64,000 nt of DNA from Odoribacteraceae bacterium (lineage in GTDB: Bacteria; Bacteroidota; Bacteroidia; Bacteroidales; Marinifilaceae). This document shows, one piece after another, positions 34,468-43,992 of the stretch. The notes beneath the pieces are model-generated. The model saw nothing but the letters and a program-made list of their open reading frames with translations, did not search any database and was not told the DNA's origin. The stretch lies in NCBI GenBank assembly GCA_031257615.1, contig JAIROI010000025.1:1-64000 (forward strand). Direction: 5' to 3'. Every line of letters begins with the position of its first letter. Position 1 is the stretch's first letter. A program made the translations under genes and the position numbers.

Positions 34468-35916
34468 ATGAAAAGGATCAACATCATACTCCTGTTGGCC
34501 GGATTGCTCGCCGCCTGCAGCGACTGGCTCGACGTGAGACCACAGACAGAGAAAATAAAAGAGGAACTCTTCGATACCCAGAAAGGATTCGAGGACGCGC
34601 TCGTCGGGGCCTACATCCGACTCAAGGGAGACAACGCCTACGGAAACGCGCTCTCCTGGGGAACCATCGAATACATGGCCCAGCACTGGGACGTCACCAC
34701 CGCCAACTCCATCAGCGCCCTCTCCAACCTCAAGCGCTACGAGTACGCCAACGCCTACGTGGAGGTGTGGATGAGCGGCATGTACCAGGAACTGTACCGC
34801 GTCATCGCCGACGTCAACAGCATCCTCGAGCGGATCGACGACCGGCGCGACATCTTCGACCAGGGCGTCCGCGAAATGATCAAGGGAGAGGCGCTGGCCC
34901 TGCGCGCCTTCTGCCACCTCGACGTCCTCAGGCTTTTCGGGCCAATACCGGGGACGGCCAGCGACGAACCCGTCTTGCCCTACGTCAAGACGGTCTCCAA
35001 CGTCATCCGCGAGCACTCCTCCTACCAGCAGTTTACCCGCGCCCTCCTCGACGATCTCGACGAGGCCGAGAGTCTCCTGGGGGAGGTAGACCCGATCCGC
35101 GCCTATTCCATCACCGAACTCAATAGCAGCGTCGACAACGGCGGCGTCATCTCCACCGGCAACGACTTCCAGGCCTACCGGCAGGTCAGGATGAACTACC
35201 TCGCCGCGCTCGCCATCAGAGCGCGGTTTCATCTCTGGATGCAAGACAAGGCGGAGGCAGGAAGGTACGCCCAAATGGTCATCGAGGCCGCGGACAGGAA
35301 CGGGAACAGCATCTTCAGGCTCGGAACACAGGGCGACATGACGCTCGAGGATTTCACCGCCTCCACCGAGCACATCTTCGCGCTGGCCATCCACGACCTG
35401 GCCGCCAGGGCAGAGTCGCGCTTCGGGCAGCAGGGATCCTACATCAAGCAGGACTTCGACTATTACCTCGGACAGCTCTTCCCGGCCGCCGAGCGCACCG
35501 TCGACATCCGCTTCGCCCTCTGGATCCCCAAGCAGACCGACAACACCTACAAAATCCTCAAGAAGTTCATCCAGCGCGACAGTCGTCCTATCCTGCAACT
35601 GCCCCTCGTCCGTCTCAGCGAAATGTACCTTATCCGCGCGGAGTGTGCCGCGACCATCGAGGAGGCCAACGCCGCCTACGCCCCTTTCGCCATCGCCAAG
35701 GGCATTCCCTTCTCCGGCTTCTCCAGCGAGCAAGACCGCGAAAGCAAGATCATCCGGGAATACAACCGGGAGTTCTACGCCGAGGGACAAGGCTTCTTTA
35801 CCTACAAACGGCTCAATGCCGCCTCCATCCTCTGGGCCGCCTACCCCATCGTCGGCAGTCCGGCCGTCTACGTCGCGCCACTGCCAACAAGAGAAATCGA
35901 ATACCATAATAAATAA
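34468..35916 (+). CDS. SusD/RagB family nutrient-binding lipoprotein
   Basis: Partner lipoprotein of the preceding SusC, 482 residues. Lipobox LLAACSDW; SusD N-terminal pattern SDWLDVRPQTEKIKEELFDT, helical repeats with MIKGEALALRAFCHLDVLRLFG, and C-terminal LPLVRLSEMYLIRAECAA and REYNREFYAEGQGFFTYKRL. It is followed by DUF4843 and PKD-like genes, a gene set often found with one SusCD type of unknown ligand. Confidence 0.95.
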   Translation: MKRINIILLLAGLLAACSDWLDVRPQTEKIKEELFDTQKGFEDALVGAYIRLKGDNAYGNALSWGTIEYMAQHWDVTTANSISALSNLKRYEYANAYVEVWMSGMYQELYRVIADVNSILERIDDRRDIFDQGVREMIKGEALALRAFCHLDVLRLFGPIPGTASDEPVLPYVKTVSNVIREHSSYQQFTRALLDDLDEAESLLGEVDPIRAYSITELNSSVDNGGVISTGNDFQAYRQVRMNYLAALAIRARFHLWMQDKAEAGRYAQMVIEAADRNGNSIFRLGTQGDMTLEDFTASTEHIFALAIHDLAARAESRFGQQGSYIKQDFDYYLGQLFPAAERTVDIRFALWIPKQTDNTYKILKKFIQRDSRPILQLPLVRLSEMYLIRAECAATIEEANAAYAPFAIAKGIPFSGFSSEQDRESKIIREYNREFYAEGQGFFTYKRLNAASILWAAYPIVGSPAVYVAPLPTREIEYHNK

Positions 35917-35925
35917 ACAACGCGC

Positions 35926-36729
35926 ATGAAATATACATACCTCTTACTCCTCCTCCTGGCCGCCGCCTGCAAGCAAGAAGACCCGATCGCGTTCATCGGA
36001 GATCAACGCGTGCAGCTCCAGGACACCGTCACCATCAGGCACACCTTCGTCTACTCCGAGGCCTCCGCGCAGCGGGACACCGTCCGCGTGAACGTGAACA
36101 CCATCGGGGACGTCAGCGACCGCGAACGACGCGTCAAGCTCGCGCAGGAAACAGAATACATCCTCGAAATCACCACTACCCCCGCCGGACAAGTGGACAC
36201 GCAACGCGTCGAACGACCCTACGCCGCCGTCCCGGGCGCGCACTACCTCCCCCTCGACGATCCCGCCGCCATCGCCCTCGCCGTCGTCAAACCGGGGGCC
36301 GTCTCCGCGCGGATCCCCATCGTCTTGCTCCGCGATCCCTCTCTCAAGAGCGCCGACTATCGACTGAGACTGCAACTCGAGGAATCCGACGATTTCAAAA
36401 TCGGGGAGAAAAACAGAACGTCCATCCTCATCATCATCTCGGACCGGCTCGTCCAGCCCTCTTTCTGGGACGTCAACGTCAACTACACTTTCGGGCGATA
36501 CAGCGTCCGGAAACACCAGTTTATGATCGACGTCAGCGGGGAAAAAATCGACAACGAGTGGTACGAAACCCGCGTCAGGAACGTCGTCGGGGCGCCACAG
36601 CAGTACAAAAACTTCTTCACCGCCGCCCTCGCGGACTTTAACAACAATCCCGACAATATCGCCAACGGCTCCGCGCCGCTTCGGGAATCCGACGACCCCG
36701 CCGCGCCCCTCATCGTCTTTTCAAACTAA
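35926..36729 (+). CDS. DUF4843 domain lipoprotein
   Basis: A 267-residue lipoprotein (MKYTYLLLLLLAAACKQED) of the DUF4843 family. The pattern of mature residues (DTVTIRHTFVYSEASAQRDTV, VPGAHYLPL, then TSILIIISDRLVQPSFWD) matches this beta-rich family. Its molecular role is not known. It lies 9 bp after susD and before the PKD-like gene and probably forms part of the surface complex. Confidence 0.82.
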   Translation: MKYTYLLLLLLAAACKQEDPIAFIGDQRVQLQDTVTIRHTFVYSEASAQRDTVRVNVNTIGDVSDRERRVKLAQETEYILEITTTPAGQVDTQRVERPYAAVPGAHYLPLDDPAAIALAVVKPGAVSARIPIVLLRDPSLKSADYRLRLQLEESDDFKIGEKNRTSILIIISDRLVQPSFWDVNVNYTFGRYSVRKHQFMIDVSGEKIDNEWYETRVRNVVGAPQQYKNFFTAALADFNNNPDNIANGSAPLRESDDPAAPLIVFSN

Positions 36730-36747
36730 TCAACAAACAACAAAACC

Positions 36748-38238
36748 ATGAAAAACAAAATTACAGCGGCGCTCCTGATCATGCTCGCCGCCTGCTACGA
36801 GGACAAGGGAAACTACGCGTACAAGGATTACCCGCCCATCGACGTCTCCGGCATCCTGCAAAGCTACACCGCGTACAGCCGCGAGACAACCCTCTCCATC
36901 CAGCCCGTCATCCCCAACCACCAGCAGTATGACTACGTCTGGGAGTTGTACAACACCGCCTTCAACGTCAATCTCCGCGTCATCCCGCGACCGGACACCC
37001 TCGCGCTCGCCAAAGACCTCTCCTATCCCGTCAAGGAAAACCCGGGCAATTACCTGCTCGTCCTCCGCGTCACCGACAGGCAAACCGGATATACCGAAAT
37101 CAAAACAGCGCCACTCACCATCGCGACCACCAACATGCGAGGATGGTACCTCCTCAAGGACAACGGCGCCTACACCGATCTCGACTTCTACCCCGAGAAC
37201 GAAACGGGAGCAATCTCCGCGACTCCCCGACGCGACTGGCTCTCCTTCTTCAACAACGGACGCCAACTCGCCGGAAAGGCCATCAAGGCGATTTTCGTCC
37301 CCAAGTTCAGAATGACCCCTGCTTCCGACGAACTGAACGCGCTCGCCATCGCCTCCGACTCCGACGTCGCCATCGCGCGCGTCGACAACGGGGAAATCAT
37401 CCGCGATTTCTCCAATAGCTTCTTCGCCGAACCTGCCGCGAGGGACGTGCGCAATCTCCTCCTCGACGTCAGCGAAAGCAGCATCTACCTCATCAACGAC
37501 GGACTGATCTACATCATGAACAAGGTCGGGGGAATGTTTGTCGACCCGCCCGTCGGAAACTACCGCGCCTCCGGACGCGCCGCCGTCTCTTTCTCTCCCC
37601 TCATCCTCTTCCACGACCAGCTATCCAACTCCCTCGTCCGCTTCGGCAACAACGCCTACTCGCCCTACAACGACGCCAACACCCCCGTCAAGGTCAATAA
37701 TCTCGACGCCGAGCCCCTCTGGATGGAGGGATACAACTACCCGCGCTGGAGAATCAACGCGCTCCTCCGACGCCACTCCGATTCCCAGGTGATCTTCACC
37801 AGCATCGCCAACGACTACGGCGGCTCCACTTCCCTCGCCGGCTCCTCCCGCGTCATCCCCTCCTCCCTCGGACTGGCAAACGCCGACGTCTGGGGCGGAA
37901 ACTTCACCTACGAGATCATCTATTTTGCCCGCGACAACTTCCTCTACCGCGCCAATATGGATGCCGATCCGCCCGGCGAGACGCTCCAGGTCACTTTCCC
38001 CGAGGGGGAAACCGTCACCTGCATACAGCACCTTGTCAAGCCCGTGCCTCAATCCGGCTCCACGGTTGCCAAGGACTTTATCGCCGTGGCCACCCACGCC
38101 GACGGCCGCTACAAGGTCTATCTCTACACCACCGAGGTCGGCAACCTGCTCTCGCTTCCCTCCCCGACGTTCGAGGGCAACGGCCGCGTCACCTGCGTCA
38201 ACTACGTCCAGCCCGACGGCGGCCTCCGCGTCTTCTAA
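36748..38238 (+). CDS. PKD-like family lipoprotein
   Basis: A 496-residue lipoprotein (MKNKITAALLIMLAACYEDKGNYAYKDY) matching the PKD-like lipoprotein family found in SusCD loci. The N-terminal ~130 residues resemble an Ig/PKD fold (YDYVWELYNT, GNYLLVLRVTDRQTGYTE). The remainder has repeating blade-like segments (RGWYLLKDNGAYTDLDFY, SESSIYLINDGLIYIMN) that could form a propeller; this is inference. It is the last gene of the second locus, and a hairpin follows at 38291. Confidence 0.82.
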   Translation: MKNKITAALLIMLAACYEDKGNYAYKDYPPIDVSGILQSYTAYSRETTLSIQPVIPNHQQYDYVWELYNTAFNVNLRVIPRPDTLALAKDLSYPVKENPGNYLLVLRVTDRQTGYTEIKTAPLTIATTNMRGWYLLKDNGAYTDLDFYPENETGAISATPRRDWLSFFNNGRQLAGKAIKAIFVPKFRMTPASDELNALAIASDSDVAIARVDNGEIIRDFSNSFFAEPAARDVRNLLLDVSESSIYLINDGLIYIMNKVGGMFVDPPVGNYRASGRAAVSFSPLILFHDQLSNSLVRFGNNAYSPYNDANTPVKVNNLDAEPLWMEGYNYPRWRINALLRRHSDSQVIFTSIANDYGGSTSLAGSSRVIPSSLGLANADVWGGNFTYEIIYFARDNFLYRANMDADPPGETLQVTFPEGETVTCIQHLVKPVPQSGSTVAKDFIAVATHADGRYKVYLYTTEVGNLLSLPSPTFEGNGRVTCVNYVQPDGGLRVF

Positions 38239-38290
38239 TCACCCCGGGAACATCGCTCGTCGCCGCGTACATAAAGGTATACAAGGCAGG

Positions 38291-38322
38291 GGGCAGGCAA
38301 TAACTTTTGCCTGCCCTCTCTA
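38291..38322. terminator. Hairpin at the end of the second uptake locus
   Basis: A 10-bp stem GGGCAGGCAA/TTGCCTGCCC (38291-38300 and 38307-38316) is followed by TCTCTATTT. It lies 52 bp after the PKD-like stop codon and may also end transcription on the minus strand. Confidence 0.65.
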
Positions 38323-38461
38323 TTTGCCCACCAGCGGCTGCCTCTCACCGACTTCATCGATACGCGGCGCTTCCCAGGTTCCTTGTAGCGCTTGTCCATC
38401 AAGTCGACAAACTTCGCGTTGGAGTAGGCGAACAGCATCACCCCCCCGATGTGGTAGGGTA
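38320..38461 (-). pseudogene. C-terminal remnant of an unidentified protein gene
   Basis: On the minus strand this stretch reads as convincing protein sequence (PYHIGGVMLFAYSNAKFVDL, then MDKRYK). A one-frame shift near 38370 leads into ALQGTWEAPRIDEVGERQPL and a stop at 38320, just before the hairpin. Upstream, the reading frame runs straight into the repeat array at 38464, so the rest of the gene is missing. I cannot name the family. It may be a gene end cut off when the array expanded or arrived. Confidence 0.35.
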
Positions 38462-38463
38462 TT

Positions 38464-39236
38464 TTGCCGCGGTTTTACGGCAACCAATCCCGCGACCGGG
38501 AACGGTTGCCGCGGTTTTACGGCAACCAATCCCGCGACCGGGAACGGTCGCCGCGGTTTTACGGCAACTAATCCCGCGACCGGGAACGGTCGCCGCAGTT
38601 TTACGGCAACCAATCCCACGACCGGGAACGGTTGCCGCGGTTTTACGGCAACCAATCCCGCGACCGGGAACGGTTGCCGCGATTTTACGGCAACCAATCC
38701 CGCGACCGGGAACGGTTGCCGCGATTTTACGGCAACCAATCCCGCGCCCGGGAACGGTCGCCGCGGTTTTACGGCAACCAATCCCGCGACCGGGAACGGT
38801 TGCCGCAGTTTTACGGCAACCAATCCCGCGACCGGGAACGGTTGCCGCGGTTTCGCGGCAAGCAATCCACGGCTGTGGAACGGTCGCCGCAAAACCGCGG
38901 CAAGCATTCCACAGTTGTCGAATGGCTGGTGCTGGACCGCGACAACCAATCCACTGCAGTGGAATGGTCGGTGCTGGACCGCGACAACCGTCCGACAGTT
39001 GTCGAATGGCCGGTGCTGGGCCGCGACAACCGTTCGACAGTTGTCGAATGGCCGGTGCTGGGCCGCGACAACCGTTCGACAGTTGTCGAATGGCTGGTGC
39101 TGGACCGCGACAACCGTTCGACAGTTGTCGAATAGCTGGTGCTGGGCCGCGACAACCGTTCGACAGTTGTCGAATGGATGTTGCTGGACCGCGACAACCG
39201 TTCGACAGTTGTCGAATGGATGGCGCTGCGCCGCGA
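38464..39236. repeat. 42-bp double-palindrome tandem array, two unit types
   Basis: About ten 42-bp units from 38464 carry two palindromes each: GGTTGCCG...CGGCAACC and CCCGCGACCGGG, with centres 21 bp apart. After a transition zone (about 38860-38960, with variants such as CCACGGCTGTGG and CCACTGCAGTGG), the unit changes to one with TTCGACAGTTGTCGAA, still at 42 bp. The array fills the gap between the convergent PKD-like and mutS2 genes. Frames are open on both strands because 42 is divisible by three. Confidence 0.93.
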
Positions 39237-39545
39237 CAAAATGTCGAGGGGGTCGGGAGGGGGTGTGCGGCGTCGCGACGAGCAGCAAAGGGGGGTCGGG
39301 AGGGGGGCGCGGCGGCGCGACAAGCGCGCGCGTCTTGATCGTCAGGGCGAGGCGGGGGGCGGTTGCCGTCCAATCGCGGCGGGCGAGGGAATCGGCTCTT
39401 GCTATATATAATAAGGTGTGGGGGAACGGGGTAGCGGGGTTCGGGGCGTCGGGCTATTGGGGCGGGCGCGGGGCGCGAAGACGCGCCGCGTTGCTGACGC
39501 GGGAGTTTTTTCTTTATCGCGGGTGGCTGACTTTCCCCGTTTGGT
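39237..39545. other. Noncoding GC-rich region before the 3' end of mutS2
   Basis: About 310 bp. It begins with a decayed continuation of the repeat (CGCGACAA and similar) and then has G-rich sequence and a short AT-rich patch (TATATATAATAA near 39402-39413). No gene, RNA or clear terminator is visible. Confidence 0.4.
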
Positions 39546-42035
39546 TCAGGGTTCGAGGGTGAGGCGGGTGACTCCTGCCCCGCCGCGCTGGACGTGCTCG
39601 TCCTCGAGGCGCGCCACGAAGGGATTGGCGCGGAGGTGCTCGCGGAGGAGTTGCTTGAGGGCGCCGGTGCCGGTGCCGTGGATCAGGCGCAGTTCCCTGA
39701 CGTCAAGCATGACGGCGGAGTCGACGAGGGCCTCGACCCGTTGCAGCGCCTCGTCGCCGCGTAGCCCGCGGAGGTCTATTTCCGGCTTGAAGTCGGCGCG
39801 CGCGCGGTCGACGGTCTCGAGGTAATTGGAGTGGTGGGGGGTGGGGGGGGTGTCCCGGGCGGCGTCCTTTGCGCGGGCGGCGGAGATTCTGGTGAGGCGG
39901 GATGGTTTGACGGTGGTGATCAGGCTGCCGAGGGCGACGACGACACTCTTGGCGTTGACCTCGATGACCTCGCCGATGGTTTTGTTGTCGACTTGCACGC
40001 GATCGCCCCTGGAGAGCGCGGCGTTTTCGGGATCTTCTCGCCGGGCGGTGGCGGTCAGGGCGCGGGGGGGGCGTTTTTCCCGTTCTTCCTTTCTTTTTTC
40101 CCTGTTTTTGAGTTGTTCGACGCGTTGCAGGAGTCTTTTTTCCTCCTCGTCATCCTCCAGCAATCGTTTTTTGTCCTCGTCGAGGGCCCGGCGGGCCTGT
40201 TTTGTTCGTTCCTTGTCGGCCTGGCTTTCTTTGATTTCCCGGATGGTGGATTCGATGGAGCTGTTGGCGCCGCGGAGGATGTCCCGCGCCTTTTCCTTTG
40301 CCTCGGCGAGGATTTGTTTTCTCAGTTTGACGGTTTCCTCGAGGGCGCGTTGGTACTTTTGGAGTACGTCTTCCAGTTGTTTTTCGTTTTGGTGTATTCG
40401 TTTTCGTTTTTCTTCCCAGTAATGCTTGTCGCGGATGACGTCCTTGAGGTGTTTATCGAAATTGACGCGTTCCTCGCCGATTTTCCCGGTGGCGTCTTCG
40501 ATTATTTCCCTTGGCAGTCCTATTTTTTTGGCGATTTCGAAGGCGAACGAGGATCCGGGGTTTCCGATTTCGAGCGTGAACAGGGGCGTCATTCGTCCGG
40601 CGTCGTAGAGCATGGCTCCGTTGACGATGCCTTCGGCGGAGGCGGCGAAGTGCTTCAGGTTGGTATAGTGCGTGGTGATGATTCCCTTGACGGCGTTGTT
40701 GTTAAGCGCGTTCAGGATGGCCTCGGCGATGGCTCCCCCGAGCATGGGTTCGGTGCCGGCGCCGAATTCGTCGATCAGCACGAGGGAGCGGGAGTCGGCG
40801 TGTCGGGTGAAATGCTTCATGTTGATCAGGTGGGAGCTGTACGTGCTGAGGTCGTTCTCGATGGACTGCTCGTCTCCGATGTCGATCAGGATGTTTTGGA
40901 AGATGCCGAAGCGGCTATCGTCCTCGACGGGCACGGGAATGCCGCACTGGAACATGTATTGGAGGAGTCCCGCCGTTTGCAGGCAGACGGACTTTCCTCC
41001 GGCATTCGGCCCGGAGATGAGGATGAGTCGTTGTTTTTCGTTGATTTCCATGTCGAGCGGCACGATTTCCTTGCCGGCGGCCCGGAGCGCGAGGAGGAGT
41101 AGGGGGTGACGGGCGCGGCGCCAGCGGGCGAAGGGGGCGTTGACGAAGGCAGGGGCGACCGCGTCCGCGTTCAGGGCGAAGCGGGCCTTGGCGCGGACGA
41201 AGTCGATGAAGGCCAGGAAATCGTAGGAGGGGAGGAGGTCGGGGACGTAGGGGCGGATGTCGGCCGAGAGTTGCCGGAGGATTCTCGCGATCTCCCGCCT
41301 TTCTTCTCCTTGCAATTCGCGGATCTCGTTGTTTGTCTCGATGATTTCCGCCGGCTCGATGTAGGATGTTTTCCCGGTGGCGGACTCGTCGTGGACGATT
41401 CCCCTGATCTGTCGCTTGAAGGCCGACGGGAGGGGGATGACCATTCGGCCGTCGCGGATGGCGATCTCGCTGTCCTTGTCGGCCCATCCCTCGTCTCGCG
41501 CCTGCTGCAACAGGGCCTGCATCCGGCGCGAGATGCCCGCCTGCTTCCGCGCGATGGAGTGGCGGATGTCTGCCAGGGCCGGCGACGCCGAATCCTTGAT
41601 CGCGCCGTTTTTGGTGAGGACGCTGTCGAGGCGCTGGAGGATGTAGGGGAAGAAATGGACGCTGCTCGCCCGCGCGGCGAGGCGAGGGTAGGTTGTTTCC
41701 TTGCCTTTGAAGAAGCGGAGGATGGCGTTGAGGGATTCCAACGAACTCCTGAGTATCACGAGTTCCTCGACCTCCATGAATAGCCCCTCCACCCGTATCC
41801 TGCCCAGGAAGGGGCGCGCGTCCCGACAACTTGCCGCCGGGAAATCGACGTCCACGCGGCAGATGCACATGGCCTCGTTTGTCTCCTCCTGCGCGGCCCG
41901 GATGGTATCCTCGTCGGTCGAGAAGGCCATCTCGTCCGCGAGCTCCCGACCCATCTCGCAGAGGCAGTTCCCGGCAATCAGTTGCCTGATCTTGTCGAAC
42001 TTGATCTTGGCCTCGAAGTTAGCGGGGTAGATCAT
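39546..42035 (-). CDS. mutS2: Endonuclease MutS2
   Basis: MutS2-family ATPase and nuclease of 829 residues that suppresses homologous recombination and acts on branched DNA; in some bacteria it also rescues collided ribosomes. Core MutS domains occupy residues 1-330, the Walker A is GPNAGGKSV (342-350), and an ABC signature region follows (LSTYSSHLINM). A long coiled coil (about 515-640, with KRIHQNEKQLEDVLQKYQRA) precedes a KOW-like segment and the C-terminal Smr nuclease domain (DLRGLRGDEAL, then LIHGTGTGALKQLLREHL). It overlaps the DUF1573 gene by 17 bp. It faces the 42-bp palindrome array. Confidence 0.96.
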   Translation of the reverse strand: MIYPANFEAKIKFDKIRQLIAGNCLCEMGRELADEMAFSTDEDTIRAAQEETNEAMCICRVDVDFPAASCRDARPFLGRIRVEGLFMEVEELVILRSSLESLNAILRFFKGKETTYPRLAARASSVHFFPYILQRLDSVLTKNGAIKDSASPALADIRHSIARKQAGISRRMQALLQQARDEGWADKDSEIAIRDGRMVIPLPSAFKRQIRGIVHDESATGKTSYIEPAEIIETNNEIRELQGEERREIARILRQLSADIRPYVPDLLPSYDFLAFIDFVRAKARFALNADAVAPAFVNAPFARWRRARHPLLLLALRAAGKEIVPLDMEINEKQRLILISGPNAGGKSVCLQTAGLLQYMFQCGIPVPVEDDSRFGIFQNILIDIGDEQSIENDLSTYSSHLINMKHFTRHADSRSLVLIDEFGAGTEPMLGGAIAEAILNALNNNAVKGIITTHYTNLKHFAASAEGIVNGAMLYDAGRMTPLFTLEIGNPGSSFAFEIAKKIGLPREIIEDATGKIGEERVNFDKHLKDVIRDKHYWEEKRKRIHQNEKQLEDVLQKYQRALEETVKLRKQILAEAKEKARDILRGANSSIESTIREIKESQADKERTKQARRALDEDKKRLLEDDEEEKRLLQRVEQLKNREKRKEEREKRPPRALTATARREDPENAALSRGDRVQVDNKTIGEVIEVNAKSVVVALGSLITTVKPSRLTRISAARAKDAARDTPPTPHHSNYLETVDRARADFKPEIDLRGLRGDEALQRVEALVDSAVMLDVRELRLIHGTGTGALKQLLREHLRANPFVARLEDEHVQRGGAGVTRLTLEP

Positions 42036-42720
42036 CGGGAATGATGTTGACGTTTACCATCCCCGTCTTTCCCTCGCTCGTGGTGATCAGTACGCGATCG
42101 TGCGCCGGCGGCGGCGGGACGACAGGGGAATAGAGGAATACGAGGTCGCCGCGGAGACCGGGCAAGAGGACAACGGGGGTCTGGTCGACCGTGATGTGGT
42201 TCGGTTTCATGATGGAGGTGATCGAGATTTTTTTCTTTCCCGCGTTGAAGATGCGCACCACCCGCGCCTTTCTGTTAGCGCTCAGGCGAACGGTGTCCGC
42301 GCTCATTCGCAGGGAACCGATGGCGAACGGGTAGAGCGCCGCCGCGTCCCCCGGCGCGATGACCTCCCCGGTGATCTTCAACCGGGTGGCGACGTCGCCC
42401 GACGAGTAGACGGTGATTTTCTTGCTGAACTTACCCGACAGGTTGGCCGGGTTAAAGTTCACGGTGATCTCCCCCGAATCTCCCGGCAACACCGGGCGAT
42501 CGCTCCACCCCGGGACGGTGCACCCGCACGAGCTTTCCACGTCAATGATCAACAAGGGACGGCTTCCCTTGTTCGTGAACGCGAAGGCGTGCGAGACGAC
42601 GCCGTCTTTCGCCTCGACTTTCCCGAAGTTGTGGTTTTTCGCGTCAAAGGAGATCTTTGGTCGCTGCCCCGCGACGTCGATCGAGATGGATAACAGTAAT
42701 AAACAAAGTATCGTCTTCAT
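42019..42720 (-). CDS. DUF1573 domain exported protein
   Basis: A 233-residue exported protein (signal peptide MKTILCLLLLSISIDVAGQ) with a DUF1573 Ig-like domain: KNHNFGKVEAKDGVVSHAF, then the hallmark VESSCGCTVPGW and GEITVNFNP. The second half (about 120-230) is another beta domain. The start at 42720 is preferred over an in-frame ATG at 42873 because it opens the signal peptide and lies just after a promoter box (42741-42748). Function unknown. It precedes and overlaps mutS2. Confidence 0.87.
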   Translation of the reverse strand: MKTILCLLLLSISIDVAGQRPKISFDAKNHNFGKVEAKDGVVSHAFAFTNKGSRPLLIIDVESSCGCTVPGWSDRPVLPGDSGEITVNFNPANLSGKFSKKITVYSSGDVATRLKITGEVIAPGDAAALYPFAIGSLRMSADTVRLSANRKARVVRIFNAGKKKISITSIMKPNHITVDQTPVVLLPGLRGDLVFLYSPVVPPPPAHDRVLITTSEGKTGMVNVNIIPDDLPR

Positions 42721-42740
42721 ATCGTGTCCTGATTTCCCCG

Positions 42741-42748
42741 CGAAAGTA
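42741..42748 (-). promoter_or_regulatory. -7 promoter box of the DUF1573-mutS2 operon
   Basis: Minus-strand TACTTTCG fits TAnnTTYG. The predicted start near 42734 is 14 nt before the ATG at 42720 and rules out the upstream ATG. Confidence 0.5.
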
Positions 42749-42828
42749 AAGATAAAAGTGAGATTTCCGGGGGGCGCTTCACCCGCTCGCGGGCGGTTTC
42801 GTGTATTCATGGAAAAATAAAGCGCGTC

Positions 42829-43989
42829 ATGGAAAATGATCAGGTATTTGAGTGGATGGTCGGCAGCCTGCACGGGGAGTTGAACGAGGAGGAACAGGCA
42901 AGGCTGAAACTGTGGCTGGAGGAATCAAACAAAAATAGAGAGGAGTTCGAAGAGTTGCGGATACTGCGCGAACAAGCAAAAGAGGCGCGGGAAACGCGAG
43001 TCTTCGACGCGGAAAGTGCACTGCGGGCGGTGAAACGGAGGAAGAAAGAAAGAGCGTGGCGAGTGATGCTGAAGTACGCCGGCGCGGTCGCGTTGTTGCT
43101 TGGCGCGGGAGGATGGTTCTACGCCTGGCAGCAGAAAAACCATCGCGAGGCGCCGCGCGCTTTCGAGCGAATCGCCCTCCCCGGTCACGAGAGGGCCTGG
43201 TTGCGGCAAGGCGACGGGGTGGCGATCGCGCTGGAAGGCGTCCCCGCGGACACGCTGATCTCCAGTTACGGCGGGGTGGCGGTAGTCATCAACGACGAGA
43301 CGCTGGTACTTCGCGCGGAGGAAGGCAACGGAGAGCAGGCGGAAGAAGGAGAGCTGAACGAACTGTTCGTCCCGCGCGGCGGGGAGTTCAGCCTGGTGCT
43401 TTCCGACGGCACGCGGGTGTGGTTGAACGCCGAAACGCGGCTGATCTTCCCCCGTCGGTTCGCGGGCGGGGAGCGGCGGGTGCGGCTCGAAGGCGAAGCT
43501 TACTTCGACGTCAGCGGCGACGCGCGGTGGCCCTTCATCGCGGAGGCGGCGGAGATGGAAGTGACGGTGTTGGGGACGCGTTTCAACGTGAGCGCCTACC
43601 CCGGCGACGCCTCGCGGCACGCCACGGTGGCGGAGGGTCGGGTCGCGGTGCGCGCGGGAGGCCGTCCGGCGGTGGAGCTTGTCCCCGGCGAGCAGTTGCA
43701 CCTGGTTGGCGGGGAATGGGAGAAGCGGGAGGTGGAGACGCGCGCCTATTTGTCGTGGATCGAGGGCCGATTTATCTTCAAGGACACTCGCCTGGAGGAG
43801 ATTGCCCGGCAAGCGGCCCGTTGGTACGACGTCGAGATCGCCTTCGAGGAAGAGGGCCTGAAGGAGATTCGTTTCACCGGGGGCATCGTGCGCGGCGAAC
43901 CCGTCAAGAGCCTGATCGAGGCGATCGAGGCCACCAGCGATGCGCGGTTTCGGGTAGAGGGGCGGCGATTGGTGGTTTACAAGATATAA
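42829..43989 (+). CDS. FecR-family anti-sigma factor
   Basis: Second FecR of the window, 386 residues. N-terminal cytoplasmic segment (VFEWMVGSLHGELNEEEQAR), one transmembrane helix (about 78-97, LKYAGAVALLLGAGGWFYAW), FecR domain (about 180-280, FVPRGGEFSLVLSDGTRVWL) and C-terminal DUF4974 (about 305-386, FIFKDTRLEEIARQAARWYD). It precedes an STN-containing SusC but has no neighbouring sigma gene. Its length equals that of the FecR at 29799. Confidence 0.93.
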   Translation: MENDQVFEWMVGSLHGELNEEEQARLKLWLEESNKNREEFEELRILREQAKEARETRVFDAESALRAVKRRKKERAWRVMLKYAGAVALLLGAGGWFYAWQQKNHREAPRAFERIALPGHERAWLRQGDGVAIALEGVPADTLISSYGGVAVVINDETLVLRAEEGNGEQAEEGELNELFVPRGGEFSLVLSDGTRVWLNAETRLIFPRRFAGGERRVRLEGEAYFDVSGDARWPFIAEAAEMEVTVLGTRFNVSAYPGDASRHATVAEGRVAVRAGGRPAVELVPGEQLHLVGGEWEKREVETRAYLSWIEGRFIFKDTRLEEIARQAARWYDVEIAFEEEGLKEIRFTGGIVRGEPVKSLIEAIEATSDARFRVEGRRLVVYKI

Positions 43990-43992
43990 AAA

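Noticed and set aside
38464-39236. Insertion sequence or other mobile element
   Set aside because: No transposase or target-site duplication is visible here or at the other arrays.
38320-39373. Long repetitive frames across the 42-bp array
   Set aside because: Open in several frames on both strands because of the 42-bp period; only the short end at 38320-38461 looks protein-like.
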